In this document: positions 25,051 through 32,689 of the stretch, piece by piece | How the letters are laid out: each line of letters starts with the position of its first letter | Numbering within the stretch: position 1 is the stretch's first letter | From: a virus | Length of the DNA stretch: 39,954 nt | Virus record (IMG/VR): IMGVR_UViG_3300024262_000090 | Span: 1 to 39,954 of that record | Direction: 5' to 3' (one strand) | Made by a program: the position numbers and the translations under genes | The notes under the pieces: model-generated | What the model was told of the DNA's origin: nothing | The model's input: the letters and a program-made list of their open reading frames with translations, nothing else | Databases searched by the model: none

Positions 25051-25353
25051 ATGAAGACGATGACGGAAATTGTTGAAGAAGCCGAAAATCACATCAAAAC
25101 CGTCCTGGCTGACGGCAGGCTCGACCTCCGACAGAAAAGAGACATCCTGAAAAACGACAGTTACAGCGATGCACATCCCGCCTCTGCCGAATCCATCCAG
25201 GCACATACCGTCTGGAAAGCACTCGTCAAATTCGATGCCGAGCACCCCGAAATCGTGGAGGCAATCAAGGCTGAGGAGGTCGCGAAACGGGCGGAAAAAG
25301 CCGCCGAACTCAAAAACAGTATTGCCGGGCGCCACGGCGGCTGGTTCGATTGA
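25051..25353 (+). CDS. Hypothetical helical protein, first gene of plus-strand pair
   Basis: 100 aa starting MKTMTEIVEEAENHIKTVLA with an AAGGGG site upstream. It is strongly helical and charged, with Glu/Lys/Ala-rich stretches (AIKAEEVAKRAEKAAELKNS). No signal peptide or span is seen. The opposite strand and higher GC content than its neighbours suggest a moron. Function unknown; linkage to the HTH gene suggests a partner protein. Confidence 0.7.
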   Translation: MKTMTEIVEEAENHIKTVLADGRLDLRQKRDILKNDSYSDAHPASAESIQAHTVWKALVKFDAEHPEIVEAIKAEEVAKRAEKAAELKNSIAGRHGGWFD

Positions 25354-25392
25354 AAAATTATCAACGCTTGTGTCGAGTCGAAAGGATGAATC

Positions 25393-25875
25393 ATGTATAC
25401 GGTTAAAATTAAAAAACACACGATGAACATCGATGGCGGAATCGTACGGCAGGGGCAAAGGTATTACACGGTAACAATCACGGACCTGGACAACGGCGAC
25501 GGGGACGTTAAGTATTATCCGACTGCCGATATGATCCCCGTCGTGGACCTGCTCCGCAGGGCCGGCAGCGATATATCGAATATCAGTTGGCCGAACAAGC
25601 GGCGGGATTTGCGGGGCACGGGCGCTATCACTATCATCGGCCGGATGTTCGAGGAGACGGCCGCCCATGCGGCGGACCAGGCTAAGATCGATTTTCGAGA
25701 ATTGATTCGAATGCGAATGGGTGAACTCGGTATTCCGAGCGGTTACGCACTGGCCAAAAAACTCGACCACGCAATTACGGTTACGGCAATCGACAATTTT
25801 TTAGCGGGCCGCTCACAGATGACGGCGGCCAATTTGGCGCTCGTACTCGATTCGCTGGACGTCAAAGTCGGCTAA
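25393..25875 (+). CDS. XRE-type HTH protein, candidate repressor or moron regulator
   Basis: 160 aa with an AAAGGATGAATC leader. Residues about 100-158 form an XRE-like helix-turn-helix: FRELIRMRMGELGIPSGYAL, then AKKLDHAITVTAIDNFLAGR and LALVLDSLDVKV. The N-terminal 90 residues (YTVTITDLDNGDGDVKYYPT) form a beta-rich domain not recognised. The gene is noticeably GC-richer than flanking phage genes and reads against the operon. It may be the lysogeny repressor or a lysogenic-conversion regulator. Confidence 0.75.
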   Translation: MYTVKIKKHTMNIDGGIVRQGQRYYTVTITDLDNGDGDVKYYPTADMIPVVDLLRRAGSDISNISWPNKRRDLRGTGAITIIGRMFEETAAHAADQAKIDFRELIRMRMGELGIPSGYALAKKLDHAITVTAIDNFLAGRSQMTAANLALVLDSLDVKVG

Positions 25876-25903
25876 ACCCTATTAACTTGTCAAAGAACAC
25901 ACC

Positions 25904-26095
25904 TTACCGCATGAGCATTTGATTATTGACGCGTTGGTTGCATCCTTCTGCCTGCCTTTGTTGAGGCAGTTGATATGTACAATTGCCTTCATAACTGCAA
26001 TTGATATATACGCCACTGCCAATCGAGTATGCACAGCACTGCCAACCAGAACAGCTACAACATTTAAGTTTATCAACTTCTTTCTTTTTACCCAT
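25904..26095 (-). CDS. Small Cys-rich protein
   Basis: 63 aa, start 26095 after AAGAAAGGCAGGTGAAAA. Reads MGKKKEVDKLKCCSCSGWQC, with further CxxY and C...C pairs and a polar Gln-rich tail. Eight cysteines in the first 50 residues suggest metal binding. An overlapping frame beginning at 26124 is also open but lacks the ribosome site, so I prefer this frame. Confidence 0.55.
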   Translation of the reverse strand: MGKKKEVDKLKCCSCSGWQCCAYSIGSGVYINCSYEGNCTYQLPQQRQAEGCNQRVNNQMLMR

Positions 26096-26111
26096 TTTTC
26101 ACCTGCCTTTC

Positions 26112-27011
26112 TTAATATGGGCATTCACCTATTCTGATAACCGGTACTTTAGTATGCTTTATCCTGCGGCCTAATACTGGGAGTCTTATCGAATGGAATG
26201 GCTTTATGCTTATTTCCAAAGACGTTAGTGGTCTTGGCGGATAATTGGCTCTTGAATCATAGGTTGACGGCCCCGCCGCCAGGCTCTTGAGCCAGCAGCC
26301 GCCGTTGGCCTTATAGACAGTTTTCTCCATGCATTCGTCGGGTAGTACGCCACTGCGTGGGATGAACAGCCTTGGCTCCGGTGGAGCGATGAAAAAGCTA
26401 TGGGCGTGGCCTCTTAGAATAATATCAGCGTCTACCCACCGTGCTATCCTCCCAAGATGATTAGGCTCTGCCCCGTCCGTTCTACCCCCACCCATACCGT
26501 GCACCGCGAATAAGGTCAAAACCCTTACCTTGCGGCCTACCTTAAACCTCAACCTCAAAAAGCAACAATCTGTTAGATTGTCCACACCCAATTCGTTGCA
26601 CATAACGTAATGGTGGGCATTGTGTGCGTGCTGCATGAGTCTGTATTCGTGATTGCCCTCAATTAGGCCCAAACATTTATCTTTAATGGGGTCAACTATC
26701 TCGCAGAAGCGGTCTCGTTCCTGCTTGGCAATATCCGTCAATGCCTCTTTAATATCTACGGGGTCGCCCTTAAAGAGCCAGTTGGGAAGGCCCTGAAAGT
26801 CAAACCTTTTCAAGTCGCTGGGCAGAATACAATTACAATAATCGCCACCCCCCAGCCAGTAGGCCCGCTTCTTCTTTGCAACATAATTCACAAACGCCCT
26901 GAAATGACCTTCAGCGCAGTTTGCCGCTCCCAAGTGAACGTCGCCTATCCAGTACAGGTATACTACATCTTCCTGGGATTTTAATTCAATGTCTATGTTT
27001 TTTGTTCGCAT
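26112..27011 (-). CDS. Calcineurin-like metallophosphoesterase
   Basis: 299 aa with the complete motif set: GDVHLGA (23-29), GGGDYCN (54-60), GNHE (119-122), H171 in VHGMGGG, and GHAH (201-204). The family binds two metals and hydrolyses phosphomono- or diesters; phage members include nucleases and phosphatases. The Cys-rich segment between motifs (ELGVDNLTDCCFLRLRF) is an unusual detail. There is no partner SbcC-like ATPase nearby, so it is not an obvious SbcD. The ribosome site is GGTGAGCAAGG. Confidence 0.92.
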   Translation of the reverse strand: MRTKNIDIELKSQEDVVYLYWIGDVHLGAANCAEGHFRAFVNYVAKKKRAYWLGGGDYCNCILPSDLKRFDFQGLPNWLFKGDPVDIKEALTDIAKQERDRFCEIVDPIKDKCLGLIEGNHEYRLMQHAHNAHHYVMCNELGVDNLTDCCFLRLRFKVGRKVRVLTLFAVHGMGGGRTDGAEPNHLGRIARWVDADIILRGHAHSFFIAPPEPRLFIPRSGVLPDECMEKTVYKANGGCWLKSLAAGPSTYDSRANYPPRPLTSLEISIKPFHSIRLPVLGRRIKHTKVPVIRIGECPY

Positions 27012-27084
27012 CCTTGCTCACCTGCTTTTCAAATATGCGGCTTTTTGTCGTGGAAGCCGCAAAGAAACCACTAACATTAGGAGT

Positions 27085-27534
27085 CTATGTTATTGCTGGG
27101 AGGCCACGCAGAGCACGAATGACATTGACAGCTTCCGGCCCAAGTTTATCCTTGAATATAACCTCTACCTTTGCCCAGTCTGCTGGAGACAACTCCTTGA
27201 AGTCTTCAATGGCCTGTACAATACTTGCTGTTGTGTTATAATACAAACTTGCTCGTGTCTGCTCTGCAACCAACTTGGGCTTGATTATTCGCCACGTTGC
27301 CAGTATAGAAGCAAGTATCGTTATAATACCTGTCCCTATCAGTTGCGGGAAGATACTGCCTAACATGGTCAGTACGCTAATCGTGGCTGTAGCCCCCGAT
27401 TCCACCTTTGCAATAGCGTTCGGGTCGGCGGTGTAATGTTTTACGCCCTTTTCATCTTTCGTGATTACGCATCCCGCCACAGTCAACACCGCCGCAAGAC
27501 ACACAGTCAATACTGCTAATTTTACTCGTCTCAT
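27085..27534 (-). CDS. Membrane lipoprotein with helical domain
   Basis: 149 aa. The N-terminus has a type II signal peptide: MRRVKLAVLTVCLAAVLTVA followed by Gly-Cys22 (lipobox LTVAGC). A hydrophobic stretch at about residues 51-82 (VLTMLGSIFPQLIGTGIITI) could be a second membrane span or helical pair. The C-terminal third is amphipathic. Phage lipoproteins of this type act in lysis (spanin-like) or superinfection exclusion; the early-region position favours exclusion or lysogenic conversion. AAAGGACAGTAAA precedes the ATG. Confidence 0.8.
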   Translation of the reverse strand: MRRVKLAVLTVCLAAVLTVAGCVITKDEKGVKHYTADPNAIAKVESGATATISVLTMLGSIFPQLIGTGIITILASILATWRIIKPKLVAEQTRASLYYNTTASIVQAIEDFKELSPADWAKVEVIFKDKLGPEAVNVIRALRGLPAIT

Positions 27535-27546
27535 TTTACTGTCCTT

Positions 27547-27741
27547 TCAAAAAAGATTAGTATTGTGTTTCTTCAAATAACGGTACAGAATCTCAATGTC
27601 ATCATCACTCAAGAAATATTCCACGGCGGTAACAAAATTCCATAAAATCATAATCGCGTAATACTGATATAATTTAGGATTTGTCTTAAACTCTCCTTTT
27701 AATGAGATTCTTTGGTCTAAAGTTAAATCTTTATAAATCAT
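27547..27741 (-). CDS. Small hypothetical protein
   Basis: 64 aa, TAATG-coupled to the upstream gene. Begins MIYKDLTLDQRISLKGEFKT and has an aromatic helical middle (YYAIMILWNFVTAVEYFLSD) and a Lys-rich end. The hydrophobic patch is short; one amphipathic helix is likelier than a membrane span. Function unknown. Confidence 0.65.
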   Translation of the reverse strand: MIYKDLTLDQRISLKGEFKTNPKLYQYYAIMILWNFVTAVEYFLSDDDIEILYRYLKKHNTNLF

Positions 27742-28253
27742 TATTCACCTGCCTTTAACACATTGTCAGCAATGTCTATTAAATGGTTTCGGCACGTGCA
27801 AGCATAAGTCCTACAATCAATGCCACATCCTTTTTCTAAATCATAATTGCTTATTTCATTCAAGGCGTTTTTCAATCGCTCAATAGCCTCCCGTCTTTCT
27901 TGTGCTATTACTTGCCACCTAAAATTCACCTTCCTCGCCTCAGCAAGCTCGGCTTGGAGTTGCTCGATTTTCAATTCAGATTGTTTCACATAATCGATAC
28001 TATCGTTTACGCCTTTTTCAATCTTCTTTACTTCTTCCTTTGGAGCATATCTACGAGCCAAATTGTACCATTGACAATTCATGCCTGATAAAATCTTCCA
28101 GGATACCTCTTTTATCTCAATCTCAGCTTCAAGTTGCTTAACCTTGGCCCACTCTGCTTGACGGTACATCTCACAATCTTCTCCCTCATTAGGAAGTGGC
28201 GAAGGGCAAAAATCATTTAAGCCTCTACGTCTTGTGCAAGTATCACAAATCAT
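27741..28253 (-). CDS. Coiled-coil protein with terminal Cys clusters
   Basis: 170 aa, TAATG at both ends. N-terminal MICDTCTRRRGLNDFCPSPL has CxxC plus two more cysteines. Residues about 35-130 are coiled coil (VKQLEAEIEIKEVSWKIL, KIEQLQAELAEARK). The C-terminus has CGIDCRTYACTCRNHL. Resembles other Cys/coiled-coil proteins of this phage (29481-29945). Function unknown; possibly a DNA- or metal-binding scaffold. Confidence 0.7.
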   Translation of the reverse strand: MICDTCTRRRGLNDFCPSPLPNEGEDCEMYRQAEWAKVKQLEAEIEIKEVSWKILSGMNCQWYNLARRYAPKEEVKKIEKGVNDSIDYVKQSELKIEQLQAELAEARKVNFRWQVIAQERREAIERLKNALNEISNYDLEKGCGIDCRTYACTCRNHLIDIADNVLKAGE

Positions 28254-28489
28254 TATTCACCTGCCTTTTCTTCATCCGCTAATACTATTTTCAAAGACCG
28301 AGACTCAAGGACATACTTAGCAGCATCTTTTGGTTTCCAACCCCTCTTTGTCGCAAGATTAACAGCCAAAGAAGAGCCATCCTCTACATAAACTCTCATA
28401 CACAAATAACCATTGGCCCAAAACATATCACCCACAAACATCCCTTTCCATGCAGTACCTTTTTCTTGTTTTTCTACTTCAACTATCAT
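28253..28489 (-). CDS. Small hypothetical protein
   Basis: 78 aa from the ATG at 28489 (MIVEVEKQEKGTAWKG), about 10 bases after AAAGGA; an in-frame GTG at 28498 is too near the site. Contains FWANGYLCMRVYVEDGSSLA and a Lys-rich C-terminal half, which ends ADEEKAGE. Probably a small beta/alpha fold. Function unknown. Confidence 0.65.
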   Translation of the reverse strand: MIVEVEKQEKGTAWKGMFVGDMFWANGYLCMRVYVEDGSSLAVNLATKRGWKPKDAAKYVLESRSLKIVLADEEKAGE

Positions 28490-28545
28490 CTTACTCACTT
28501 CCTTTCTTTTTCAGTCACCGCAAATTATCTGATTGATAGGCAACA

Positions 28546-29481
28546 TTACGACTTCCCTCGGCTGCACTCCAATAGCTTCTGCACTTGCTCCTGTGCAGAC
28601 GATTTTTTTAATTTCTTTATCTGCCCAACACCGGCTACACGCTGGCGTATTTCTTTTTTCTGTTCGAGGCTCAAGGTCTCAAAGTTGGATTCGGGTTCTT
28701 CACGACGTTTATAGGCAACCTGTCGATGCCTGGCAGAATCTTTCAGGTAATCGTCAGAATGAAAATTATTCGGCAGCCATCGGTAAAGCTGCAATTCCTG
28801 TCGCTGGCTTGGGTTGTGGCGGGTCAAAAACTGATAGAGAGTCCAGGCGTAACTCCACTTGTACCGAGAATCGAGTAAAACGAGAGCATAGTTGTCTATC
28901 GCAGCCTTGATGTCTGCGACGGAGTAACCCTTCAGCCGGAGCCTCACAGCGTCAACGATTTCAGACGACAGTTCGACATGCGATTTCCAGCCTTTTCTTT
29001 TTTTTGAGTTCCAGTGGTCAAAAACAATCTCGGCCGATGACTTATTATCTTTATCTTTACTTAAGCTTACTTTTACTTTACTTATACGGGAGTCCTCTGG
29101 AGTAGGTCGGGAGTCCTCTGGAGTAGGTCGGGAGTTCTCCGGAGTAGGTGGTAAAATCTTCGTTCCTGCCTCTTTATCGGGGTATAACTTCTGAAAATCA
29201 CGAAATCGGGTGTATTCGAGGAATTGGTCGCCGTTTTCGTGGTACAAGATGAGTAAGCCAACGTCGTGCAGGGCTTCCAACGCGGACTGAATTGACTTTA
29301 ATGTGTAGGGTAGGTAGGTTGCTATTCGACCCTTAATCTCGGTTGGTTCAGCCTTCAAACGCCCCTCAATATCCAAGTGTGGCAACATCATAAAGTATAA
29401 GACTCTTGGCCGGTCAGACAGCAGCCTGCCCAGTTTTCGGCTGTCGCTAATCTCTTTCTTAATCATTCTGCCTTCGGCCAT
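28546..29481 (-). CDS. Phage replication initiator-like protein with internal iterons
   Basis: 311 aa; the ATG at 29481 is TAATG-coupled. Residues about 20-95 are winged-helix-like: LLSDRPRVLYFMMLPHLDIEGR and LKSIQSALEALHDVGLLILY, as in phage replisome organisers and DnaD/O-type initiators. Residues about 115-135 carry three repeats of TPEDSRP type, encoded by 21-bp iterons. They are followed by a Lys-rich, AT-rich-coded linker. The C-terminal half has SAEIVFDHWNSKKRKGWKSH and a helical domain, then a basic tail. No helicase or polymerase is seen nearby, so it is likely an initiator/loader that recruits the host machinery. Confidence 0.7.
   Translation of the reverse strand: MAEGRMIKKEISDSRKLGRLLSDRPRVLYFMMLPHLDIEGRLKAEPTEIKGRIATYLPYTLKSIQSALEALHDVGLLILYHENGDQFLEYTRFRDFQKLYPDKEAGTKILPPTPENSRPTPEDSRPTPEDSRISKVKVSLSKDKDNKSSAEIVFDHWNSKKRKGWKSHVELSSEIVDAVRLRLKGYSVADIKAAIDNYALVLLDSRYKWSYAWTLYQFLTRHNPSQRQELQLYRWLPNNFHSDDYLKDSARHRQVAYKRREEPESNFETLSLEQKKEIRQRVAGVGQIKKLKKSSAQEQVQKLLECSRGKS
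29041..29149 (-). other. Probable replication origin: three iterons plus AT-rich block
   Basis: Three 21-bp direct repeats (29087-29107, 29108-29128, 29129-29149); two are identical and the third differs at two positions. They abut 29041-29086, which is about 80% A+T by my count. In the gene's reading direction the iterons come first and the AT-rich block second, as in lambda O. Confidence 0.6.
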
Positions 29482-29945
29482 TACCTGTGCACTCCTTTGT
29501 GGTCGCAAATACGGTACTTTTCCAGTTCGGCTACTATTTTTTGAATTGGGGCCACTAAGTCACAAAGGCTTGCCTGTTTGGCCGCCCCACTCTCGCCGCT
29601 GATAATTATATCTATCTCTCGCGCCAGCCGCTTTTTGTCTTCATTGACTTCTTTATAATCAGCAAGTTCGGCTTGGAGTTCTTCGTAATCAGCCACTGCA
29701 TTTGCCGCTTCTGTTGTCCGCAATTTCCATAGCTTTGCGTCTGCCTTTGCCTCGGCGAGCATCTCTTTTAGCTGTTCGTTCTCGCCTTTGAGCCACCCGA
29801 CTTCACCAGCCTGCTCCAGTATTCGTCGCTCATAGCCTGCAAGTTTGGCTTGAAGTTGCTCAACTTTGGCTTCGAGTTCATATACCTGCGGACACTTCTT
29901 CGTAACTTTTTCTCCGTCCTGTGACCACGCTACACAATTACCCAT
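29481..29945 (-). CDS. Coiled-coil protein with Cys at both ends
   Basis: 154 aa; I use the second ATG (29945), 6 bases after GAAAGG. Starts MGNCVAWSQDGEKVTKKCPQ, followed by a long coiled coil (YELEAKVEQLQAKLAGYERR, ELQAELADYKEVNEDKKRLA). Cysteines return at the C-terminus (LCDLVAPI, YRICDHKG). Analogous to 27741-28253. Function unknown. Confidence 0.65.
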   Translation of the reverse strand: MGNCVAWSQDGEKVTKKCPQVYELEAKVEQLQAKLAGYERRILEQAGEVGWLKGENEQLKEMLAEAKADAKLWKLRTTEAANAVADYEELQAELADYKEVNEDKKRLAREIDIIISGESGAAKQASLCDLVAPIQKIVAELEKYRICDHKGVHR

Positions 29946-29958
29946 CATTTTCCTTTCT

Positions 29959-30162
29959 CTAAAAACAGGGCATCGCTCTCCTATTCCAAGCATCAACGAG
30001 TGACAACAAATCGCTCTCCCTACTATAAGATGGGCCTAACCCCTTGTCGCAACAACCCCATTCCTCGCAGCTAATTACCCATCCAGCAATTTCCTCAAGC
30101 GGCTTACAAATTATGGCTTTACCTCCACAAAACGGACAGGGTTTCAACTTTACTTTACTCAT
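29959..30162 (-). CDS. Lar-like restriction alleviation zinc protein
   Basis: 67 aa from the ATG at 30162. The pattern MSKVKLKPCPFCGGKAIICK, then GWVISCEEWGCC and an AWNRRAM end, matches the Lar_restr_allev family: CPFCGG, W.SCE..C, ...AWNRR. Family members are said to modulate type I restriction. It sits next to a DNA methyltransferase gene, which fits defence against restriction. AAAGGAAGTGCAGA precedes the start. Confidence 0.85.
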   Translation of the reverse strand: MSKVKLKPCPFCGGKAIICKPLEEIAGWVISCEEWGCCDKGLGPSYSRESDLLSLVDAWNRRAMPCF

Positions 30163-30264
30163 TCTGCACTTCCTTTCTCTAATAACAGGGCATTGGGCGT
30201 CCGTGCCCTGTCGTTCAATCACGGTTATTCTGTTCCACGTCCATGTACAATGCCCTGCTTACTT

Positions 30265-31662
30265 TCAAATCTTACTTTCAAATAATGCCAGTTGACCGGT
30301 TTCTTGTTCGGCCCTTGTAACGCCTGTTTCAACTTCGGCCACAAAAGGCTTGGCTATTTTCTCGATGTATTCGGGATTGAGTTCTATCCCGATGTAGTTT
30401 CTATCCAGTTTTGCCGCCACCCTTGCAACAGTGCCCGAACCCATAAACTCATCCAAAACTATTCCTGGCCTGAATCCTGCACCACAACCACAGTCGGAGT
30501 AGCCTTTGGAATATCGGTCTGCTATCAAATTATTTCCTTGCCATCCACTTGTCTTGTTAGCTTGTGCAAATTTATCTTCAGCCCGACTACGCGGGTCGTT
30601 ACCTGCTGATGGTCTATTTTTGTGATAGCTCGTTTTATATATTTTCACTCTCGGCTTGCCGCACTTCTTGCAGATATATCGTGGGCAGCCTGCCTTAATC
30701 ATCGGCTCGATTAGCTTCTGTGGGAAGGTTGCGAAGTGGGCTTCACTCCTGGCCTCTGTGGGTATCGTCCAGACACAGCGTTTGTTGCGGCCAAGAGGAT
30801 TGCCTATTGGTGTGCCATCAGCTTTTTGATTTCCACTGTGGCCCTGGAAGCTGGTCCCGCCACCGCCGTAGCCCCGCTTCTGATTATATTTCGTCTGATT
30901 GCCTTGTCCCATCCTTGGCCGTTCCGCGTTGCTCTTCGTCAGGCACGGCTCATACAGCGGCTCGAACCAATACTTCTTAGACTTTACGAAGAAATAGACG
31001 TACTCAAAATCGACCGTGAACCTGTCTTTTGCGCTACTCGGCATCGGGTTCGGCTTGTGCCAGATTAAAGTGTTACGGAGTATCCAGCCCCTATTGACCA
31101 TCTCAATTGCAAACTGCTGGGGGATTAGGCAGAGAGACTTGACAGGAAGCTGGGCCTTTGTGGGTAAACAGCCATGTATTATGCCAGTCTGAAAAGATGC
31201 GTCATTCTTGTGATGCGCTTTATGGTCGCCGCCACTTCCATTGTAGGTATCCCCCAAGTTCACAAAGCACGTCCCGTCCTTGCGCAGTACCCGCTTAACT
31301 TCATCATAGATTCCGCACAACTTCTCGATATACTCGACGATAGTAGGCTCTAAACCAAGCTGGCGGTCAACTTTTTTAGCGCCACATGCAGGGCAAATAT
31401 CTTTCCATTTCGGAGCATCTGTCCCTGTCCGTGATCCATCCTGTATTTTGCTCGTCGCCAATGAGTAATCATAACGGCTTTTCTGTTTAGCTGCATCGTG
31501 GGCACATTTAAGGTCTCCACCTTCCCATGTGGCCGTACCGTAATCTCTAAGTGCCCAATACGGCGGTGAGCTTATGCAGCAATTCACAGACTCCGAAGGC
31601 AGCGTTTTTAAGACCGCCAAACAGTCGCCGCAAATTATCTCGTTTTCAGGCAATACGTTCAT
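30265..31662 (-). CDS. DNA methyltransferase, beta class (N6-adenine or N4-cytosine)
   Basis: 465 aa. The catalytic motif SSPPYW is at 31-36, before the SAM motif FMGSGT at 406-411, which is the beta-class order. An NLGDTYNGSGG segment and the LIWHKPNPMPSSAKDRFT region are typical of the family. Cys pairs (CPACGAKK, CKKCGKP, CGCG) suggest inserted zinc elements in the target-recognition region. Motif IV SPPY fits N4-cytosine or N6-adenine modification, with N4 slightly favoured by Ser. No cognate restriction enzyme is visible, so it is likely orphan, for protection or regulation. Confidence 0.93.
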   Translation of the reverse strand: MNVLPENEIICGDCLAVLKTLPSESVNCCISSPPYWALRDYGTATWEGGDLKCAHDAAKQKSRYDYSLATSKIQDGSRTGTDAPKWKDICPACGAKKVDRQLGLEPTIVEYIEKLCGIYDEVKRVLRKDGTCFVNLGDTYNGSGGDHKAHHKNDASFQTGIIHGCLPTKAQLPVKSLCLIPQQFAIEMVNRGWILRNTLIWHKPNPMPSSAKDRFTVDFEYVYFFVKSKKYWFEPLYEPCLTKSNAERPRMGQGNQTKYNQKRGYGGGGTSFQGHSGNQKADGTPIGNPLGRNKRCVWTIPTEARSEAHFATFPQKLIEPMIKAGCPRYICKKCGKPRVKIYKTSYHKNRPSAGNDPRSRAEDKFAQANKTSGWQGNNLIADRYSKGYSDCGCGAGFRPGIVLDEFMGSGTVARVAAKLDRNYIGIELNPEYIEKIAKPFVAEVETGVTRAEQETGQLALFESKI

Positions 31663-31682
31663 TGCTTATCCATTTTGAACTG

Positions 31683-32144
31683 TTAAGTTTTCTTTAAGAG
31701 TTGCTCCATGCCCCGCTTGAATATCTTTTCGTACCGGCTGCCGATTTGGTACGGCTCTATCTCTAAGTCTACAGCCTTACTCAGTAGCTTCTTTTCAACT
31801 GCACGAAAATCATCTTCCTTCCAAGGGTGCTTTGGTATCTGTCTTAGGCGAATTAGTTCCATTTCCCATGCGGGGTATTTCAAATTGAACCAGACTTGAA
31901 ACCCGTTCTGGTCAGTATGAGCCTTGCCATGACAGCTTGCACACAGACACAAAGCATTAAATAGGCTCCATCGTGTCTGATTGGATGTGCGACTTATGAT
32001 ATGACACCATTGGGCATCCAAACCACTTACAGCCTTACCACAATTAGGGCCTTGACACGTCCAGTCGTCTCTCTCCTTTACGACTACACGAGCCAGAGCG
32101 TCAAGCCAGTCTCGGAACGGTTTTTTCTTGAATTGCTTCTTCAT
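31683..32144 (-). CDS. HNH/NinG-like nuclease
   Basis: 153 aa. DDWTCQGPNCGKAVSGLDAQ, WCHIISRTS, then LFNALCLCASCHGKAH, is a zinc-finger HNH arrangement (CxxxxC...H...CxxC..H), similar to the NinG/Rap Holliday-junction family and to HNH proteins of early regions. The N-terminal basic stretch (KKQFKKKPFRDWLDALAR) may bind DNA. It lies next to the methyltransferase in the early region. It may act in recombination. Confidence 0.8.
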   Translation of the reverse strand: MKKQFKKKPFRDWLDALARVVVKERDDWTCQGPNCGKAVSGLDAQWCHIISRTSNQTRWSLFNALCLCASCHGKAHTDQNGFQVWFNLKYPAWEMELIRLRQIPKHPWKEDDFRAVEKKLLSKAVDLEIEPYQIGSRYEKIFKRGMEQLLKKT

Positions 32145-32147
32145 GGG

Positions 32148-32336
32148 TTACTCCGGTAAGTCTTTTACCATGCTATCGAAATTGTCTTCATCATCATCGC
32201 CATCCCAAACTACCCAAGTGAAAGAGAGAAGCCAGAACCCAAGCCCTATCCGAACATCTACCTTGCTTATACTCAAGCCTATACCAAAATATACTCTTGA
32301 TTCTGTACAGCCAGGCCCCATTATTTCAATCTTCAT
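32148..32336 (-). CDS. Small hydrophobic protein
   Basis: 62 aa, MKIEIMGPGCTESRVYFGIG, with a central hydrophobic stretch (VDVRIGLGFWLLSFTWVVW) and an acidic tail (DGDDDEDNFDSM). The hydrophobic stretch is about 18 residues and could be one membrane segment, but it could also be a buried strand pair. Function unknown. Confidence 0.55.
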   Translation of the reverse strand: MKIEIMGPGCTESRVYFGIGLSISKVDVRIGLGFWLLSFTWVVWDGDDDEDNFDSMVKDLPE

Positions 32337-32337
32337 A

Positions 32338-32685
32338 TCAACCCTTCCTTCTTTTCTTATTTAGCTCAACTATCTTCTTATAGAAAGCAGCGGGTTTCCG
32401 CTGGAAGTTATAATCTTTGTGGGCACAGTCGAAACTCCGGTCCACTTTTATACCAGGGCAGTTCCTGCAGCCGTGCTTCGTGTTTTCGTAGCCTGCCCCG
32501 CCGCGATGATGTTTCGCATATTCACAAAAGAAACAATTATTGAAGATAGAGTTTGCGTTAAAACCATGTCTGTGCAACCATCTGGCTTTTAACATAAACA
32601 CGCTGGCTTTATTCGCGTTCTTAGCTATCCACTTCCACATAGCCAAACAATTTTCCCATGTGTCATTCAGGTTCATCTTTTTCAT
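32338..32685 (-). CDS. Putative zinc-binding early protein
   Basis: 115 aa. Contains SIFNNCFFCEYAKHHRGG and HGCRNCPG, with a later DCAHKDYNF: a CxxC...CxxC.. arrangement. The N-terminal helix (NDTWENCLAMWKWIAKNANK) is aromatic. AAAGGAATAAGACA precedes the ATG. A Cys-rich hydrolase-independent role is possible; function unknown. Confidence 0.7.
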   Translation of the reverse strand: MKKMNLNDTWENCLAMWKWIAKNANKASVFMLKARWLHRHGFNANSIFNNCFFCEYAKHHRGGAGYENTKHGCRNCPGIKVDRSFDCAHKDYNFQRKPAAFYKKIVELNKKRRKG

Positions 32686-32689
32686 TGTC

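Noticed and set aside
25024-25770. Minus-strand frame of 248 codons opposite the plus-strand pair
   Set aside because: It covers both plus-strand genes and their leaders; those genes have a strong promoter and ribosome sites, and this frame shows no domain.
27037-27060. 7-bp stem GCGGCTT/AAGCCGC between lipoprotein and phosphoesterase genes
   Set aside because: No U-tract on either strand, so it is not called a terminator; a minor mRNA hairpin at most.
30186-30257. 10-bp inverted repeat CAGGGCATTG/CAATGCCCTG before the Lar-like gene
   Set aside because: Long 52-base spacer and no U-tract; the sequence is part of the shared junction leader and gave no independent support for a regulatory site.
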